A model generated the notes under the pieces. It made no database searches. It was given only the letters and a program-made list of their open reading frames with translations, and was not told the origin of the DNA. From positions 1 through 7,859 of the forward strand of contig JALHPX010000140.1 of assembly GCA_022842225.1 (NCBI GenBank): DNA of 7,859 bases. The letters are read 5' to 3'. Below are positions 6,396 through 7,859 of the stretch, in pieces. Both the position numbers and the translations under genes were made by a program. The first letter of the stretch is position 1. Each line of letters begins with the position of its first letter. This DNA comes from a bacterium (GTDB lineage Bacteria > Bdellovibrionota > FAC87 > UBA2466).

Positions 6396-6420
6396 AACCT
6401 AATGCGCCGCACCGCATAAT
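6392..6420 (+). promoter_or_regulatory. Candidate sigma70-type promoter for lipoprotein 6448-7491
   Basis: TTTAAA (6392-6397, 4/6 to TTGACA), a 17-bp spacer and CATAAT (6415-6420, 5/6 to TATAAT) make a plausible housekeeping promoter. Transcription would start near 6427, giving a leader of about 21 nt that holds the ribosome site. Its presence suggests that the lipoprotein can be transcribed separately from the co-directional gene 79 bp upstream. Confidence 0.45.
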
Positions 6421-6435
6421 CAAGTCAGGTGAAAC

Positions 6436-6441
6436 AAGGAG
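6436..6441 (+). promoter_or_regulatory. Strong ribosome binding site AAGGAG
   Basis: A canonical AAGGAG sits 6 nt before the ATG at 6448. It fixes that start and is the only strong Shine-Dalgarno in the window, in contrast to the weak or absent sites of the other genes. Confidence 0.85.
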
Positions 6442-6447
6442 TTACCA

Positions 6448-7491
6448 ATGAATAAGTATCCAACGTCCGGCTGGCTCGTAGTCCTATCGATTCTCGTACT
6501 TTCTGTGGCTTGTAGTAAGGAGCAACCCATAGGCCCGGTCTGTGCGATGGCGGTGCCGCCAGAGTCCGAAGGGTCCGAAGAATTCGAAAAAGGAAACCCT
6601 ACCCTTACCGTCGCGGCCGCGCTAGGAACCGCGCTGGAAATAGGAGAAGATTTTTATCCATCCGTAGAAACATATCAGCAGAGTTACCTTTATGATTACG
6701 CCGGATGTTCCGCACCCGAGGACTATTACGTCGGTGCGATCCCGCCTCAATCGGTAGGTTTTGAAGAATGCAGCAGGGGAGTCGCGAAAGCCTTAAACCG
6801 AAGCGGTAGAACGAATGGCATCATGATGGAGCAATATGAAGGTCAGCTCTCCTACTTTAATTCATCGCAAGAGGCGTTCTGCCCCCAATCCTGGAAGCAC
6901 TTCCTGCATTCGCCTCAATCCAATCTAGTCCGCCAATTTAGATACCTAGGAACAGGGCCCTCAGCTCAAAAACCGATTTCCTTGAGTGCAAGTACGGGCA
7001 TGGAAATCTTGGGATGGGATCCGGATGTCACCCTGACACCGACCTTAGGCAAGAACTACGGGTTCAATATTTTTACGAGTCAACGGGGAATTTTTAGGAG
7101 TCAACGGGGAGCAATCCTGAAAATTCACGGAGCAAACTATCAGACGCCTAAATGGAGTCACACTGTAAGCTCGGGAGACCTCAGAGTGAAAATCAATTCG
7201 CCCGACGGCTCTAAAGTCGTCCTGAACTCCGGTGACCAAGTGGTTATTGTCCAAGAAAACTTTCGCCGCTTTACGGCCAAGGCTAAAGTAACCAATCTCT
7301 CTTGGGACTACTCTGAAACTGGCTGCGGTTGCCTGCCAAAATCAGGAAAAATAGAGACGAGCGTTTCGGGAGAAGAGCCAGCCCGAGAGACGGTTACCTT
7401 TTCCGGCTGTGGAATCTACGAGATCAAGAGACTCGACGCAAAAGGAAATCTCCAATACACGTCCCGCGGAAAGCTCAATTACTGCTTATAA
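6448..7491 (+). CDS. Hypothetical Cys-rich lipoprotein
   Basis: The 347-residue product has Lys3, a hydrophobic core at residues 9-20 and LSVAC ending at Cys22, a good signal-peptidase II site. It should be lipid-anchored outside the inner membrane. Eight more cysteines (32, 87, 108, 145, 293, 295, 321, 346) suggest several disulfides, including a CGC pair. An acidic linker (38-50) is followed by a Tyr-rich segment (70-95). A C-terminal part at about 222-345 alternates hydrophobic and polar residues like a beta-sandwich. Residues 209-222 are a tandem heptad copy (FTSQRGI/FRSQRGA). I do not recognise the family. The strong AAGGAG site supports the start. It lies 79 bp downstream of the TPR/winged-helix gene, and its last 17 bp overlap the end of the converging porin gene. 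Sharing an upstream element with the lipoprotein at 4166-4825 suggests coordinated expression, although the two mature proteins show no obvious similarity. Confidence 0.82.
   Translation: MNKYPTSGWLVVLSILVLSVACSKEQPIGPVCAMAVPPESEGSEEFEKGNPTLTVAAALGTALEIGEDFYPSVETYQQSYLYDYAGCSAPEDYYVGAIPPQSVGFEECSRGVAKALNRSGRTNGIMMEQYEGQLSYFNSSQEAFCPQSWKHFLHSPQSNLVRQFRYLGTGPSAQKPISLSASTGMEILGWDPDVTLTPTLGKNYGFNIFTSQRGIFRSQRGAILKIHGANYQTPKWSHTVSSGDLRVKINSPDGSKVVLNSGDQVVIVQENFRRFTAKAKVTNLSWDYSETGCGCLPKSGKIETSVSGEEPARETVTFSGCGIYEIKRLDAKGNLQYTSRGKLNYCL
7070..7111 (+). repeat. 21-bp in-frame tandem duplication inside the lipoprotein gene
   Basis: Units 7070-7090 and 7091-7111 abut exactly and match at 19 of 21 positions, with a perfect 13-bp core GAGTCAACGGGGA at 7077-7089 and 7098-7110. 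The unit is seven codons, giving FTSQRGI then FRSQRGA. Two substitutions suggest a fairly recent slippage or duplication that kept the frame. Confidence 0.9.
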
Positions 7492-7859
7492 CTTCCGGTA
7501 AGTGTTTCTGCACACCCCACTGGTAAATGGCCCCTCCCAGCACCGCGCCCAGGCACGGTGCTGTGAGGGGCACCCAGAACCAGTAATCGTTCATTCTAAA
7601 AACATCGCTGCCCCAGCCAGCGACAAAAGTAAAAAGCCGCGGCCCAAAATCACGCGCGGGATTAATCGCATAGCCCGCATTAAAACCAAACGTCATTCCG
7701 ATGAGCAAAACCACGGCACCTAATAGCACCGGCGCTAATCCCGCCTGCGGCACGTCGTTCTTACGATCCGTCAGCGCAAATACCATCAAACTCAGAAGCA
7801 AAGTGCCCAATACCTGATCTAAAAAACCACCCGGAAACGTCGATAGAAATTCTCTTGGG
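7475..7859 (-). CDS. Aquaglyceroporin (MIP family, GlpF-type), N-terminus cut by window edge
   Basis: The frame is open from the right edge to a TGA at 7477-7475, giving the last 127 residues of a MIP channel. The visible part starts with PREFLSTFPGGFLDQVLGTL, which resembles the segment before helix 5 of GlpF. It continues through a hydrophobic helix and a Gly-rich one into GYAINPARDFGPRLF. NPA is the second pore-lining motif, and the Asp after NPAR is the residue that marks glycerol facilitators rather than water-selective aquaporins. A last helix (WVPLTAPCLGAVLGGAIY) and a short hydrophilic tail follow, as expected for the family. The first NPA and start codon are outside the window. It should be an inner-membrane channel for glycerol or similar small solutes. 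No glpK-like partner is visible here. Its end overlaps the converging lipoprotein gene by 17 bp, and a strong dyad at 7530-7571 lies in the last-helix codons. Confidence 0.92.
   Translation of the reverse strand, partial: PREFLSTFPGGFLDQVLGTLLLSLMVFALTDRKNDVPQAGLAPVLLGAVVLLIGMTFGFNAGYAINPARDFGPRLFTFVAGWGSDVFRMNDYWFWVPLTAPCLGAVLGGAIYQWGVQKHLPEVISSN
7530..7571. repeat. 42-bp near-perfect palindrome within the porin gene
   Basis: Reading inward from 7530 and 7571, 18 of 21 facing positions are complementary. There are 7 pairs (GCCCCTC/GAGGGGC), one mismatch, 8 pairs (CAGCACCG/CGGTGCTG), one mismatch, then a short GC-rich centre. As RNA it could form a long stable hairpin on either strand. It starts 39 nt after the lipoprotein stop, so it could end or stabilise that converging transcript. 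No T-run follows on the plus strand, so it is not a typical intrinsic terminator. Confidence 0.75.

Noticed and set aside
7492..7600. A classical intrinsic terminator for the second lipoprotein gene
   Set aside because: The strong dyad at 7530-7571 has no following T-run on the plus strand, so I list it as a palindrome rather than a terminator.
7502..7723. A 73-codon plus-strand frame opposite the aquaglyceroporin
   Set aside because: The minus-strand frame carries unmistakable MIP motifs (NPARDFGP), and the opposite frame is a basic low-complexity shadow.
1..7859. Mobile element, prophage, defence system or CRISPR content
   Set aside because: I found no transposase, integrase, terminal inverted repeats with target duplications, spaced repeat arrays or nuclease/toxin-like proteins. 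The oddities are regulatory patterns and small repeats.

Overview
The window looks like chromosomal DNA from a Gram-negative bacterium. Two unrelated proteins begin with lipoprotein signal peptides ending in Cys22, there is a long VLCAD/FadE-like acyl-CoA dehydrogenase, and there is a TPR protein ending in two winged-helix-like segments. The combination of poorly conserved Cys-containing lipoproteins with a TPR/winged-helix protein recalls Bdellovibrionota, but that placement is an inference with low confidence. I see no tRNA, rRNA, CRISPR array, transposase or insertion sequence.

Layout. The first and last genes are cut by the window edges. Genes alternate strand almost one by one: an alpha/beta hydrolase (minus, C-terminus missing), an unrecognised protein (plus), an EamA/DMT permease (minus), an acyl-CoA dehydrogenase (plus), a small lipoprotein (minus), a TPR/winged-helix putative regulator (plus), a larger Cys-rich lipoprotein (plus), and a GlpF-type aquaglyceroporin (minus, N-terminus missing). 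Packing is tight. The unknown protein and the permease overlap tail to tail by 73 bp. The permease and dehydrogenase probably start on the same CCATGG palindrome. The second lipoprotein and the porin overlap tail to tail by 17 bp. The longest gene-free stretches are the two intergenic regions of 70-80 bp around the putative regulator, so no stretch over 300 bp lacks a gene.

Function. The left half (1-4116) is generic metabolism and transport: a serine hydrolase, a ten-helix permease and a fatty-acid beta-oxidation dehydrogenase. Nothing ties them into one pathway. The right end holds a glycerol/small-solute channel. The most suggestive part is 4166-7491, where a putative regulator sits between two lipoprotein genes. 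A 12-bp element, TTCCTTAGTTTA, occurs exactly upstream of both lipoprotein genes, in the same orientation relative to each, and overlaps a candidate promoter element in both places. A 9/10 copy of its core lies 22 bp (about two helical turns) before the second site. The regulator-lipoprotein module with shared operators is my best candidate for an undescribed local system. It is a hypothesis from sequence pattern only. A near-palindrome of 42 bp inside the porin gene and a 21-bp in-frame tandem duplication in the second lipoprotein are separate oddities.
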